A stretch of 7,857 bases of DNA, from NCBI GenBank assembly GCA_026193755.1, contig JAPHUI010000297.1, positions 1-7,857 on the forward strand, given 5' to 3'. Shown here one piece after another: positions 1-6,956 of the stretch. The position numbers and the translations under genes are program-made. The stretch is from Ignavibacteriaceae bacterium (GTDB lineage: Bacteria; Bacteroidota; Ignavibacteria; Ignavibacteriales; Ignavibacteriaceae). The notes below the pieces were generated by a model. The model did no database searches, had not been told where the DNA came from, and worked only from the letters and a program-made list of their open reading frames with translations. How positions within the stretch are numbered: the first letter of the stretch is position 1; each line of letters starts with the position of its first letter.

Positions 1-230
1 CAAGTAATGAAAGAATTCCTGTCAACCTGAATGCAGATGTCTGCTGAATAATCAGGCTATCGAATTAAAATTGCAAACTAAAGTTACTTACCAAGCACCT
101 CTCAATATTACAACCTGTGTCCACTAAAAAAAGCACTTGCTGTATATTGAAATAAAATAGAGGACAAGGATTTTCCTGTATTAAACCATTCATCACTTTT
201 ATAAGCCTTTCGCCTGTTAAGCATTACTTG
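1..230. repeat. Possible inverted-repeat-bounded element remnant
   Basis: CAAGTAATG at 1-9 is the exact reverse complement of CATTACTTG at 222-230. The enclosed 212 bases contain no gene on the + strand but have a minus-strand frame with a single stop. The match does not extend past 9 bp, and a 9-bp inverted match within 300 bases can arise by chance. No target-site duplication can be tested because the left copy lies at the window edge. A miniature transposon-like remnant is one reading and coincidence is another. Confidence 0.2.
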
Positions 231-239
231 GCACCGGAG

Positions 240-268
240 TTGTCAAATAGATCTTGTGTTTCTATTAC
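240..268 (+). promoter_or_regulatory. Candidate sigma70-type promoter for the barrel gene
   Basis: TTGTCA at 240-245 matches five of six positions of the -35 consensus. It is followed after 17 bases by TATTAC at 263-268, which matches four of six positions of the -10 consensus. This would start transcription about 25 bases before the ATG at 299. The group's own consensus may differ from the E. coli type, so this is only a candidate. Confidence 0.3.
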
Positions 269-284
269 AATATTAGAAAATATA

Positions 285-291
285 GAAGGAG
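285..291 (+). promoter_or_regulatory. Shine-Dalgarno site fixing the start at 299
   Basis: GAAGGAG lies seven bases before the ATG at 299. The reading frame extends upstream to a TTG at 254, but that start has no comparable site and would put a charged stretch ahead of the signal peptide. The 299 start is therefore chosen. Confidence 0.75.
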
Positions 292-298
292 AATTAAA

Positions 299-892
299 AT
301 GAAAACCTTATTGCTTACTTTAATAATGAGTTTTCTAGCGGTTTTTCCTGGCTTGGGGCAAGACAGAACAGATGAAAAGAAATGGACGATTGATCCGGAA
401 ACTGGCGACACTATTTATACCGAATCCGTTGCCATTTCACAAACCGAAGATATCACACCCAGAAATAGTATGATAATAATTAATCCCCTGAAGTTTTTAT
501 TGTTTTATAATATTTCTTATTATCATAAACTAAGTGACCAGGTTGCTATCGGCGGAGGTGTTCAAATGCCAACTCCGAGAGGAATAAACGGTTTCGGTGC
601 TAATGCAGAAGTAAGGCTTTATCCTAGTGGGAAAAATCTTCGGGGATTTTACTTCGCACCTAACATTTCTTATAACTCTCTTACCGACACAGAGACTGAC
701 GAAACCCTTTCCCTCTTTTCTATGGGTGGGCTGGTTGGCTGGCAATGGTTTCCGGGCGATCAATTCGCAATTGGCCTTGGTATAGGTGCTGATTACTATT
801 TTCTTTCCGATGATAATACTGGAAACGATGACTTTGAAGATTATTCAGGAATGGCCCCTGCACTGAGATTTGATATTGGTTACGCCTGGTAA
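299..892 (+). CDS. Small outer-membrane beta-barrel protein, unknown role
   Basis: A 197-residue exported protein of unknown function, most likely an eight- to ten-strand outer-membrane barrel. Residues 1-20 form a signal peptide (Lys2, then a leucine-rich core, ending GLG) with likely cleavage before Gln21. A polar linker of about 35 residues follows. From about residue 58 there are alternating hydrophobic/aromatic strands rich in glycine and tyrosine, separated by polar turns such as the acidic loop near the C-terminus (DDNTGNDDFEDY). The chain ends in GYAW; a terminal aromatic residue is the usual signal for BAM-dependent barrel insertion. The start at 299 is set by GAAGGAG. The gene appears to be transcribed alone, with a candidate promoter upstream and a strong terminator downstream. 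It resembles the general OmpA-like/OMP_b-brl group; I do not recognise a specific family. Export and barrel fold are likely; any ligand or partner is unknown. Confidence 0.8.
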   Translation: MKTLLLTLIMSFLAVFPGLGQDRTDEKKWTIDPETGDTIYTESVAISQTEDITPRNSMIIINPLKFLLFYNISYYHKLSDQVAIGGGVQMPTPRGINGFGANAEVRLYPSGKNLRGFYFAPNISYNSLTDTETDETLSLFSMGGLVGWQWFPGDQFAIGLGIGADYYFLSDDNTGNDDFEDYSGMAPALRFDIGYAW

Positions 893-901
893 ATCCTACT
901 T

Positions 902-930
902 AAAAGGCGAGTCTTAAAGCTCGCCTTTTT
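902..930 (+). terminator. Intrinsic terminator after the barrel gene
   Basis: AAAAGGCGAG (902-911) pairs perfectly with CTCGCCTTTT (920-929) across an 8-base loop, giving a 10-bp stem with a GC-rich core and a T-run at 926-930. It begins 10 bases after the stop codon of the barrel gene. Because the stem is flanked by A and T tracts it could work in both directions, but no convergent gene is present. Confidence 0.85.
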
Positions 931-942
931 GCTCCTTTCCCC

Positions 943-970
943 TTGAAAAAAAATAAAAAAATTATATCTT
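943..970 (+). promoter_or_regulatory. Candidate promoter for the aminomutase unit
   Basis: TTGAAA at 943-948 followed after 16 bases by TATCTT at 965-970 is a modest sigma70-like pair between the upstream terminator and the aminomutase gene. It would leave a leader of about 65 bases. A second AT-rich block at 999-1010 (TATATCTTTTTT) is an alternative -10 or -7 element. The terminator just upstream implies that a promoter must lie in this 114-base gap. Confidence 0.3.
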
Positions 971-1044
971 ATGAAGCGATTTTATGAATTTCCCACGTTA
1001 TATCTTTTTTTACCATCAGTAAGAATAAAAAGGAAGGATTAATC

Positions 1045-2373
1045 ATGAATTACAAATCTTATATGCTAAATAATTTCAGATCCATTCCACAGGTACAAAA
1101 TCTTCCTGATGATGTGATACAGGCAATTGATGTTGTGGGAAATGTGCTGCCGTTTAAAACTAACAACTATGTTGTCGAAAATCTGATTAATTGGGACCGG
1201 GTTCCTAATGATCCAATTTTTATTTTGACTTTTCCTCAAAAAGAAATGCTTCTTCCTCATCATTATAAAAAAGTGGAAAGTTTAGTTAAAAACCAGGCTT
1301 CGAAAAGTGAAATTAAAGCCGCTGCAAATGAAATAAGACTTGAACTAAATCCACATCCCGCCGGGCAACTTGAACATAATGTTCCGATGATTGAGGGAGA
1401 AAAATTATTTGGAATGCAGCACAAGTACCGCGAAACCGTTCTGTTCTTCCCCAGTCAGGGACAAACATGTCATGCCTATTGCACCTTTTGCTTCCGCTGG
1501 CCGCAGTTTGTTGGAATGGATGATCTTAAGTTTGCATCCAAACAGGCCGAACATCTTGTTGACTATATTAAGGAACACAAAGAAGTAACTGATGTACTAT
1601 TTACCGGCGGTGATCCGTTAATTATGAAAACAAAACATCTTGAGAATTATATTCGCCCATTGATTGAAGCCGATATTGAAAATCTCAGGAATATAAGAAT
1701 CGGAACAAAAGCGCTCGGCTACTGGCCATATAGATTTACTACCGATGATGATGCAGACGATCTCCTAAGTTTATTTGAAGACGTAAAAAAAGCTGGCAAG
1801 CATCTGGCTTTTATGGCACACTTCAACCACTCTGTAGAGCTTGAAGGAGAAGCTGTTGCTACGGCTATTCAAAGAGTTCTAAATACTGGGGCAGTTATTC
1901 GAACTCAATCTCCCGTACTCAAACACATTAACAATGATCCTAATGTGTGGGCAGACATGTGGAAAAAACAGGTTGCGCTTGGTTGCATTCCCTATTATAT
2001 GTTCGTTGCCCGCAACACTGGTGCACAGCATTATTTTTCTGTTCCTCTTGTTGATGCATGGAAACTTTTTAGAGAAGCTTATCAATCAGTAAGCGGAATT
2101 TGCCGGACAGTGCGGGGACCAAGTATGTCTGCTCTTCCCGGAAAGATACAGGTGCTTGGAGTAAGCGATATTGGTAATCAGAAAGTAATAACTTTAAGAA
2201 TGATACAGGGGCGAAACCCGGATTGGGCTGCGAAACCCTTCTTTGCAGAGTATGATGAGGATGCTATTTGGTACACTGATTTAAAACCCGCGTTTGATAA
2301 AGATAAATTTTTCTTTCAGGGAGAGCTTGATAAAATGCTTACTCCTAGCGAAATTGAGGTTGATTTCGAATAA
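1045..2373 (+). CDS. KamA-family radical SAM/PLP aminomutase, substrate uncertain
   Basis: A 442-residue member of the lysine 2,3-aminomutase family. These enzymes move an alpha-amino group to the beta carbon using an adenosyl radical and PLP. Visible: the CxxxCxxC cluster C142-C146-C149 that ligates the [4Fe-4S] centre; R151, at the position of the carboxylate-binding Arg134 of clostridial lysine 2,3-aminomutase; GGDPL at 188-192 for SAM binding; and K367 in PGK, matching the PLP lysine (Lys337). Odd: aligned from memory, the two aspartates that bind the lysine side-chain amine (Asp293, Asp330) are R323 and S360 here, at exactly the expected spacing from K367. Lysine is therefore an unlikely substrate; an acidic amino acid is possible. 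Start: AGGAAGGA at 1031-1038, six bases before the ATG. The protein is slightly longer than the clostridial enzyme (about 416 residues). It lies four bases upstream of an aminotransferase gene. It lacks the short EpmB-like form and is not expected to modify EF-P, though this cannot be excluded. Confidence 0.88.
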   Translation: MNYKSYMLNNFRSIPQVQNLPDDVIQAIDVVGNVLPFKTNNYVVENLINWDRVPNDPIFILTFPQKEMLLPHHYKKVESLVKNQASKSEIKAAANEIRLELNPHPAGQLEHNVPMIEGEKLFGMQHKYRETVLFFPSQGQTCHAYCTFCFRWPQFVGMDDLKFASKQAEHLVDYIKEHKEVTDVLFTGGDPLIMKTKHLENYIRPLIEADIENLRNIRIGTKALGYWPYRFTTDDDADDLLSLFEDVKKAGKHLAFMAHFNHSVELEGEAVATAIQRVLNTGAVIRTQSPVLKHINNDPNVWADMWKKQVALGCIPYYMFVARNTGAQHYFSVPLVDAWKLFREAYQSVSGICRTVRGPSMSALPGKIQVLGVSDIGNQKVITLRMIQGRNPDWAAKPFFAEYDEDAIWYTDLKPAFDKDKFFFQGELDKMLTPSEIEVDFE

Positions 2374-2377
2374 ATTT

Positions 2378-3673
2378 ATGCCTGACAATCAACCCTTTAA
2401 CATCAGTCTTAACCTCAACGTAAGGGGAATGCCGCTTTCGGCCACGCTTCAAATAAACGAGCTGTCTAATAAGCTAAAGGAAGAAGGGAAAAATATTTAT
2501 AAAATGGGGCTGGGACAATCTCCCTTTCCTGTTCCCAATATTGTGGTTGAAGAGTTGCGCTCAAATGCATTTCAAAAAGATTATCTTGAAGTTAAGGGTT
2601 TAAAGGTATTAAGAGAGGCTGTAGCAAATTATCATTCAAAGAGAAATGATATTCAACGTGGGGCAGAGAATGTGCTTATCGGCCCCGGTTCCAAAGAGCT
2701 GATGTTTCTCTTACAATTTGTTTATTACGGCGAACTGGTCATACCTACACCAAGCTGGGTCTCCTACGCACCGCAGGCAAAAATAATAGGAAGACAGGTT
2801 GGCTGGATAAAAACAAAAGAAGTAAACAAATGGCGTCTGCTTCCCGAAGAATTACATAAGATTTGTGAGACTGATAATTACAGACCGCGAATTGTAATTC
2901 TAAACTATCCTTCAAATCCAACCGGAGTAACTTACAGCTGTGAGGAGTTGCAGGAACTTGCTGATGTTGCTAGAAGACATCGGGTTATCCTTCTCTCAGA
3001 CGAGATTTATGGTGAACTAAATTTTAAAGGAACCCATTGTTCCATTGCAAAATTTTATCCCGAAGGAACTATTATTTCCGGTGGGATTAGCAAGTGGTGC
3101 GGTGCAGGCGGCTGGAGGTTAGGTACTTTTACTTTCCCGAAATCACTATCCGGATTATTAGATGGGATGGCTGCTGTTGCAAGCGAAACTTTCACATCCA
3201 CAAGCGCACCAATTCAATATGCGGCAGTAAAGGCTTTTAACGGAGGAATAGAAATAGAAAGATATTTGTGGAACGCCAGAAAGGTTTTGAGCGCATTGGG
3301 TAGTAAAATTCACAAGACCCTTTCTGAATGTGATATAGAATCTCCTGAACCTGAAGGGGCCTTTTATATTTTCATAAACTTCAAAAATTTTTCGGATAAG
3401 CTTAAAGCAAAAAATATAAACACCGGCTTTGAACTTACCACAAAATTATTAGAGGATACCGGTGTTGCTCTCTTACCGGGGAGTGTGTTCGGCAGGCCCG
3501 AAGAGGAGTTTACTGCGCGTCTTGCATATGTTGATTTTGATGGAAACAGAGCTCTTGCCGCCGCAGAAATTCTCCGACCTGAAGATCCTATTTCAGACGA
3601 ATTTCTTTCCGAGTATTGTTCCTCTCTTTTGGAAGGAACCAACAAAATAACGTCCTGGATTAGATCGCTCTGA
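2378..3673 (+). CDS. Class I/II PLP-dependent aminotransferase (AspC-like fold type I)
   Basis: A 431-residue cytoplasmic fold-type I aminotransferase, full length for the group. Motifs in order: GLGQSPFPVP near the N-terminus, part of the substrate pocket; NYPSNPTG at 176-183, whose Asn180 contacts the PLP ring oxygen; DEIYG with Asp208 binding the pyridine nitrogen and Tyr211; the Schiff-base lysine K239 in SKWCGAGGWRLG; and R381 in ARLAYVDFDG, equivalent to the arginine that binds the substrate alpha-carboxylate. Amino donor and acceptor cannot be read from these motifs. The ATG at 2378 lies four bases after the aminomutase stop and has no Shine-Dalgarno sequence, so translation probably depends on the upstream gene. 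The open frame extends to 2294 inside the aminomutase gene, but that extension is not protein-like. An internal ATG at 2429 has AAGGGGA too close (one base) to serve. The two genes are almost certainly co-transcribed and may act on the same metabolite; that link is inference. Confidence 0.88.
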   Translation: MPDNQPFNISLNLNVRGMPLSATLQINELSNKLKEEGKNIYKMGLGQSPFPVPNIVVEELRSNAFQKDYLEVKGLKVLREAVANYHSKRNDIQRGAENVLIGPGSKELMFLLQFVYYGELVIPTPSWVSYAPQAKIIGRQVGWIKTKEVNKWRLLPEELHKICETDNYRPRIVILNYPSNPTGVTYSCEELQELADVARRHRVILLSDEIYGELNFKGTHCSIAKFYPEGTIISGGISKWCGAGGWRLGTFTFPKSLSGLLDGMAAVASETFTSTSAPIQYAAVKAFNGGIEIERYLWNARKVLSALGSKIHKTLSECDIESPEPEGAFYIFINFKNFSDKLKAKNINTGFELTTKLLEDTGVALLPGSVFGRPEEEFTARLAYVDFDGNRALAAAEILRPEDPISDEFLSEYCSSLLEGTNKITSWIRSL

Positions 3674-3724
3674 GAATAAAATCTAGCCCAAAACCTTTTC
3701 GCCAAATAAAAAAGTAATTATTAT

Positions 3725-3732
3725 TAACTTTG
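3725..3732 (+). promoter_or_regulatory. Candidate Bacteroidota-type -7 promoter element
   Basis: TAACTTTG matches the TAnnTTTG element described for the primary sigma factor of Bacteroidota. It sits 34 bases before the nucleotidase ATG, in the 93-base gap after the aminotransferase gene. The upstream TTG/TTTG element expected near -33 is not clear; TTTTC at 3696-3700 is the nearest candidate and is too far away. The exact match and position make it credible but unproven. Confidence 0.35.
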
Positions 3733-3766
3733 TTTCCTGTTTATCTTAAATCAATATAGAAATACT

Positions 3767-5572
3767 ATGAATAGGAAAAACATATTTGCGTTAGTTCTAC
3801 TTTTATTTTTTGCCCACTTAAGTTCGTTACTTTATGCACAGACTATAAATTTGAAAATAGTTGAGACAAGTGATGTTCACGGCGCAATAATGCCATACGA
3901 TCTTCTTAACGATACAACAACCAACAGCTCACTGGCCCAGGTTTATACCTTTGTAGAACGTGAAAGATATGTGCCATATCAGGAATTAATTCTACTTGAC
4001 AACGGGGATATTTTACAGGGTGACCCTCTTGTGTACTATTACAATTATGAGGATTCGGCCGACGTACACATTCAGGCAGCGGCAATGAATTTTATGAACT
4101 ATGATGCGGCAACTGTTGGTAACCACGATATCGAAGCAGGATCTTCCGTGTACGACAAGTTCAGGAAACAAATTAATTTTCCGTGGCTCGCCGCAAATGC
4201 AATAAATACTGAAACCAAGGTGCCGTATTTCAAACCTTATACTATTATTGAAAGGCGTGGACTTAAAATCGGTGTCTTTGGTTTAATAACACCTTCGATT
4301 CCGGAGTGGCTGCCCGAAATTTTATGGAAAGGAATCTCTTTTGAAGACATGATCGAGACTGCAAAAAAGTGGGTGCCAATTATCAAAGAGAAAGAAAAGC
4401 CAGACTTAATTATCGGCTTGTTCCATTCAGGAGTGAATCCCACTTACAACGGTGAAAACGCTAACACATACAAAAATGAAAACGCTTCCAAACTGGTTGC
4501 ACAACAGGTTCCCGGATTCGATGTTGTATTTGTCGGACACGACCATGCTGGCTGGAATTTTAAAACAACAAATATTAATGGTGATAGTGTATTGATCGTC
4601 GGTACGTTGGCCAGAGCTAAGACAATTGCGGTGGCTAATATCCAAATGGTCTTTGACAGCACCAATGGGCATTGGAACAAGGAAAACGTTTCGAGTGAGA
4701 TTATCGAAACGAAAAATTATAAGCCCGATCAGAAATTTTTAAACAAATTTATCCGAAATTTGAACGTGGTTGAAAATTATGTGCAAAAACCACTTGGACA
4801 GATAACAAAAACCATATCTTCTAAAGAATCCTTCTTTGGTCCTTCAGAATTCATTGATCTTATTCAGAAAGCCCAGCTTGAACTAACCGGTGCTGATATT
4901 TCCTTCGCTTCTCCTCTTTCTTCGAATACTGTTGTCGACAGCGGCTGGATAAGAGTGCGGGACATGTTTAAGCTTTACCATTATGAAAACTTTCTTTATA
5001 CGATGAGCTTATCAGGAAAGGAAATTAAAGATTATCTCGAATACTCGTTTGGTAACTGGTTCAACCAAATGAAAGATGAAAACGATCATCTTTTAAAATT
5101 TAAATATGACAAGAATGGTGAATTAAAATATTCAGAGTGGTCCGGCTCTCCAGAGCTTGATGAGAGATATTATAATTTCTCGTCTGCTGCAGGAATAAAT
5201 TACACTGTTGACGTGTCAAAACCATCTGGAGAAAGGGTTAATATAACCACGCTGAGCAATGGGGTTCCGTTTAATTCGGACAGCACGTATATTGTTGCAA
5301 TAAACTCTTATCGCGGAAGTGGTGGCGGCGGTCACCTGACACGAGGAGCTCACATTCCAAAAGAAGAACTATCCAAAAGAGTTATCCGCTCAACAGAGAA
5401 GGATTTGCGTTTTTACTTAATGAAATGGATTGAAGAGAAAAAGACAATAACTCCTAAAATTATAGGGAATTGGAAAGTTGTCCCTGACAATTATTGGGAG
5501 ACTGGCAAAGAAAAAGATTTCAATTTGCTTTACGGTAAAAATCGTTCCTCTGAAACAAATAACAAATATTGA
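3767..5572 (+). CDS. Exported bifunctional metallophosphatase/5'-nucleotidase (CpdB/UshA family)
   Basis: A 601-residue secreted two-domain nucleotidase that should remove phosphate from extracellular or periplasmic nucleotides, possibly including 2',3'-cyclic ones, for phosphate and nucleoside salvage. Residues 1-24 are a signal peptide with likely cleavage before Gln25. The N-terminal calcineurin-like metallophosphatase domain (about 28-290) has the full two-metal set: D36 and H38 in DVH, D81 in NGD, GNHD with N119-H120-D121, H220 in FHSG, and GHDH with H258 and H260. The C-terminal substrate-binding domain (about 335-560) contains YENF, DVSKPSGERV and NSYRGSGGGG. The last two look more like CpdB (2',3'-cyclic phosphodiesterase/3'-nucleotidase) than UshA, but specificity is not settled. 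The ATG has no Shine-Dalgarno sequence. No lipobox, C-terminal anchor or type IX sorting domain is seen, so it is probably periplasmic. The hemL gene follows after 21 bases; a functional link is not evident. Confidence 0.9.
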   Translation: MNRKNIFALVLLLFFAHLSSLLYAQTINLKIVETSDVHGAIMPYDLLNDTTTNSSLAQVYTFVERERYVPYQELILLDNGDILQGDPLVYYYNYEDSADVHIQAAAMNFMNYDAATVGNHDIEAGSSVYDKFRKQINFPWLAANAINTETKVPYFKPYTIIERRGLKIGVFGLITPSIPEWLPEILWKGISFEDMIETAKKWVPIIKEKEKPDLIIGLFHSGVNPTYNGENANTYKNENASKLVAQQVPGFDVVFVGHDHAGWNFKTTNINGDSVLIVGTLARAKTIAVANIQMVFDSTNGHWNKENVSSEIIETKNYKPDQKFLNKFIRNLNVVENYVQKPLGQITKTISSKESFFGPSEFIDLIQKAQLELTGADISFASPLSSNTVVDSGWIRVRDMFKLYHYENFLYTMSLSGKEIKDYLEYSFGNWFNQMKDENDHLLKFKYDKNGELKYSEWSGSPELDERYYNFSSAAGINYTVDVSKPSGERVNITTLSNGVPFNSDSTYIVAINSYRGSGGGGHLTRGAHIPKEELSKRVIRSTEKDLRFYLMKWIEEKKTITPKIIGNWKVVPDNYWETGKEKDFNLLYGKNRSSETNNKY

Positions 5573-5593
5573 TCATCAATTAACCTAAATAAA

Positions 5594-6880
5594 ATGAAGA
5601 CAGAAAAAAGCAAACAACTATTTGAAGAAGCAAAAAAATATATCCCCGGGGGTGTTAACTCTCCCGTTAGAGCATTTAAATCTGTTGGCGGTGATCCTTT
5701 GTTCATTAAAAAAGGATTAGGTTCAAAGTTCTGGGATGTAGATGGAAACGAATATATAGATTATATAGGAAGCTGGGGGCCTCATTTATTCGGACATAAT
5801 CCGCCATTTATTATTGATGCCCTGAAATCTGCAATAGAAAACGGAACCAGCTTCGGTGCACCAACTGAGATTGAGGTTGAGATGGCAAAGTTGATAACAG
5901 AGCTTGTTCCTTCGGTTGAAATGGTAAGAATGGTAAACAGCGGGACAGAAGCAACAATGAGTACCGTTCGTGCAGCTAGGGGTTATACTGGAAAAGAAAA
6001 ATTTATAAAGTTTGAAGGCTGTTATCACGGTCACGCAGATTACTTTTTAATAAAGGCGGGTTCCGGTGCACTAACACTTGGTGTTCCGACTTCGCCTGGT
6101 GTAACAAAGGGAAATGCTGCTGATACTTTACTTGCTGATTACAATGATATTGCATCAATCAAAAAACTAATCTCTTCAAACAAAAATGAAATCGCTGCGG
6201 TTATTATAGAACCAATTGCGGGTAATATGGGTGTTGTTAAAGTCAAAGATAAATTCATAAAAGAACTTCGAGCGATTTGTGATGAAGAAAAAATAGTTTT
6301 GATTTTTGATGAAGTGATGACAGGTTTCCGTGTGGCTGCTGGTGGCGCACAAGAAATTTTAGGAATAAAACCAGACCTTTCAACTTATGGTAAAATTATT
6401 GGCGGCGGATTACCCGTAGGTGCATTCGGTGGGAAAAGAGAAATAATGGAAAAGATTGCACCTAGTGGGCCTGTTTACCAGGCAGGAACATTGAGTGGAA
6501 ATCCGCTTGCAATGGCCGCGGGTTATGCGGCTTTAAAATATATTAAAAATAATCCTGGAATTTATAACGAGCTTGAAGAAAAATCCGCATTTCTTGAAAA
6601 CGGATTTAATGAAAATCTAAAGGCGGTTGGAAAAAATTATGCGATGAACAGAGTTGGCTCAATGATGTGTATGTTCTTTACAGAAAACCTTGTTGATGAT
6701 TTTAAATCTGCCGTTAAATCCGATACTTCTCTTTACGGAAAATATTTTCACGAAATGCTAAATAGAGGAATTTATCTTGCACCAGCTCAGTTTGAAGCGC
6801 TATTTGTTTCAACTGCACATAGCAAAGAAGATCTGGATAAGACGATTAGAGCGCATAAAGAAAGTTTAGAGAGAATGTAG
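5594..6880 (+). CDS. hemL: Glutamate-1-semialdehyde 2,1-aminomutase
   Basis: A 428-residue cytoplasmic PLP enzyme that converts glutamate-1-semialdehyde to 5-aminolevulinate, the last step of the C5 route to heme. Its length matches the family (about 426-430). Diagnostic features: the N-terminal block with [19 protein letters not shown] at 115-120, binding the PLP phosphate; [16 protein letters not shown] with D239 contacting the PLP nitrogen; the Schiff-base lysine K267 in [13 protein letters not shown], close to Lys265 of E. coli; and [13 protein letters not shown]. All catalytic residues are present, so the enzyme should be active. Its presence implies that this organism makes 5-aminolevulinate from glutamyl-tRNA rather than from glycine and succinyl-CoA. 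The ATG has an A-rich leader (TAAATAAA) without a Shine-Dalgarno sequence. The 21-base gap to the nucleotidase gene suggests shared transcription. No other heme gene is in the window. Confidence 0.96.
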   Translation: MKTEKSKQLFEEAKKYIPGGVNSPVRAFKSVGGDPLFIKKGLGSKFWDVDGNEYIDYIGSWGPHLFGHNPPFIIDALKSAIENGTSFGAPTEIEVEMAKLITELVPSVEMVRMVNSGTEATMSTVRAARGYTGKEKFIKFEGCYHGHADYFLIKAGSGALTLGVPTSPGVTKGNAADTLLADYNDIASIKKLISSNKNEIAAVIIEPIAGNMGVVKVKDKFIKELRAICDEEKIVLIFDEVMTGFRVAAGGAQEILGIKPDLSTYGKIIGGGLPVGAFGGKREIMEKIAPSGPVYQAGTLSGNPLAMAAGYAALKYIKNNPGIYNELEEKSAFLENGFNENLKAVGKNYAMNRVGSMMCMFFTENLVDDFKSAVKSDTSLYGKYFHEMLNRGIYLAPAQFEALFVSTAHSKEDLDKTIRAHKESLERM

Positions 6881-6894
6881 AGGATTATTCTACA
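6876..6894 (+). terminator. Weak hairpin overlapping the hemL stop
   Basis: TGTAGA (6876-6881) pairs with TCTACA (6889-6894) across seven bases, with an optional G-T pair extending the stem. The TAG stop codon of hemL (6878-6880) lies within the left arm. The stem is short, AT-rich and not followed by a T-run, so termination would be inefficient at best. It may equally be chance. Confidence 0.2.
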
Positions 6895-6956
6895 ATAAAT
6901 TGTGGTTGTTATATCTCAGATAATAACTTGCTGCGTGCAAAATAAAGGGCGATAAT

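Larger units (their letters stand above)
1..298. other. Gene-poor leader region, nothing firmly identified
   Basis: No convincing coding region is visible here. Two + frames are open from the left edge and stop at 28-30 and 45-47, so either could be the last few codons of an upstream gene, but neither tail is recognisable. On the minus strand one frame is open from 223 down to 68, stops at 67-65, then stays open to base 1. It contains a 42-residue ATG-initiated peptide (193 to 65) with no ribosome binding site that I can see. A 9-bp perfect inverted repeat joins 1-9 and 222-230. The right part (about 240-298) holds the likely promoter and ribosome binding site of the next gene. Confidence 0.5.

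Noticed and set aside
65..193. 42-residue minus-strand peptide as a real small gene
   Set aside because: It has no ribosome binding site, no recognisable family and no supporting context; treated only as part of a possible decayed element.
254..298. N-terminal extension of the barrel protein from a TTG at 254
   Set aside because: It would add 15 mostly polar and basic residues before a standard signal peptide, and the ATG at 299 has its own good ribosome binding site.
1045..2373. Calling the aminomutase lysine 2,3-aminomutase (kamA/ablA)
   Set aside because: The family fits, but both residues that recognise the lysine side-chain amine appear to be replaced (R323, S360), so a specific symbol is not supported.
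2294..2377. Extension of the aminotransferase into the end of the aminomutase gene
   Set aside because: The extra 28 residues overlap coding sequence in another frame and do not resemble the start of this enzyme family; ATG at 2378 is the better start.
2429..2431. Internal ATG as aminotransferase start, preceded by AAGGGGA
   Set aside because: The purine run ends one base before the ATG, too close for a Shine-Dalgarno interaction. The 2378 start is kept, though 2429 cannot be fully excluded.
3364..3705. 113-codon minus-strand open frame
   Set aside because: It lies over the conserved C-terminal coding sequence of the aminotransferase and is low-complexity Ser/Arg-rich, so it is a shadow frame.
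3674..3766. Terminator between the aminotransferase and nucleotidase genes
   Set aside because: No hairpin with a meaningful stem plus T-run was found; only trivial A/T pairings are present.
4427..4680. Overlapping minus-strand open frames within the nucleotidase gene
   Set aside because: They sit opposite the conserved GHDH-containing region of the nucleotidase and resemble no protein; shadow frames.
6881..6956. Integron-type recombination site or insertion scar upstream of the methyltransferase
   Set aside because: GTTAT/ATAAC pairing around 6909-6927 is short and AT-rich, and no canonical core sites or integrase are present.
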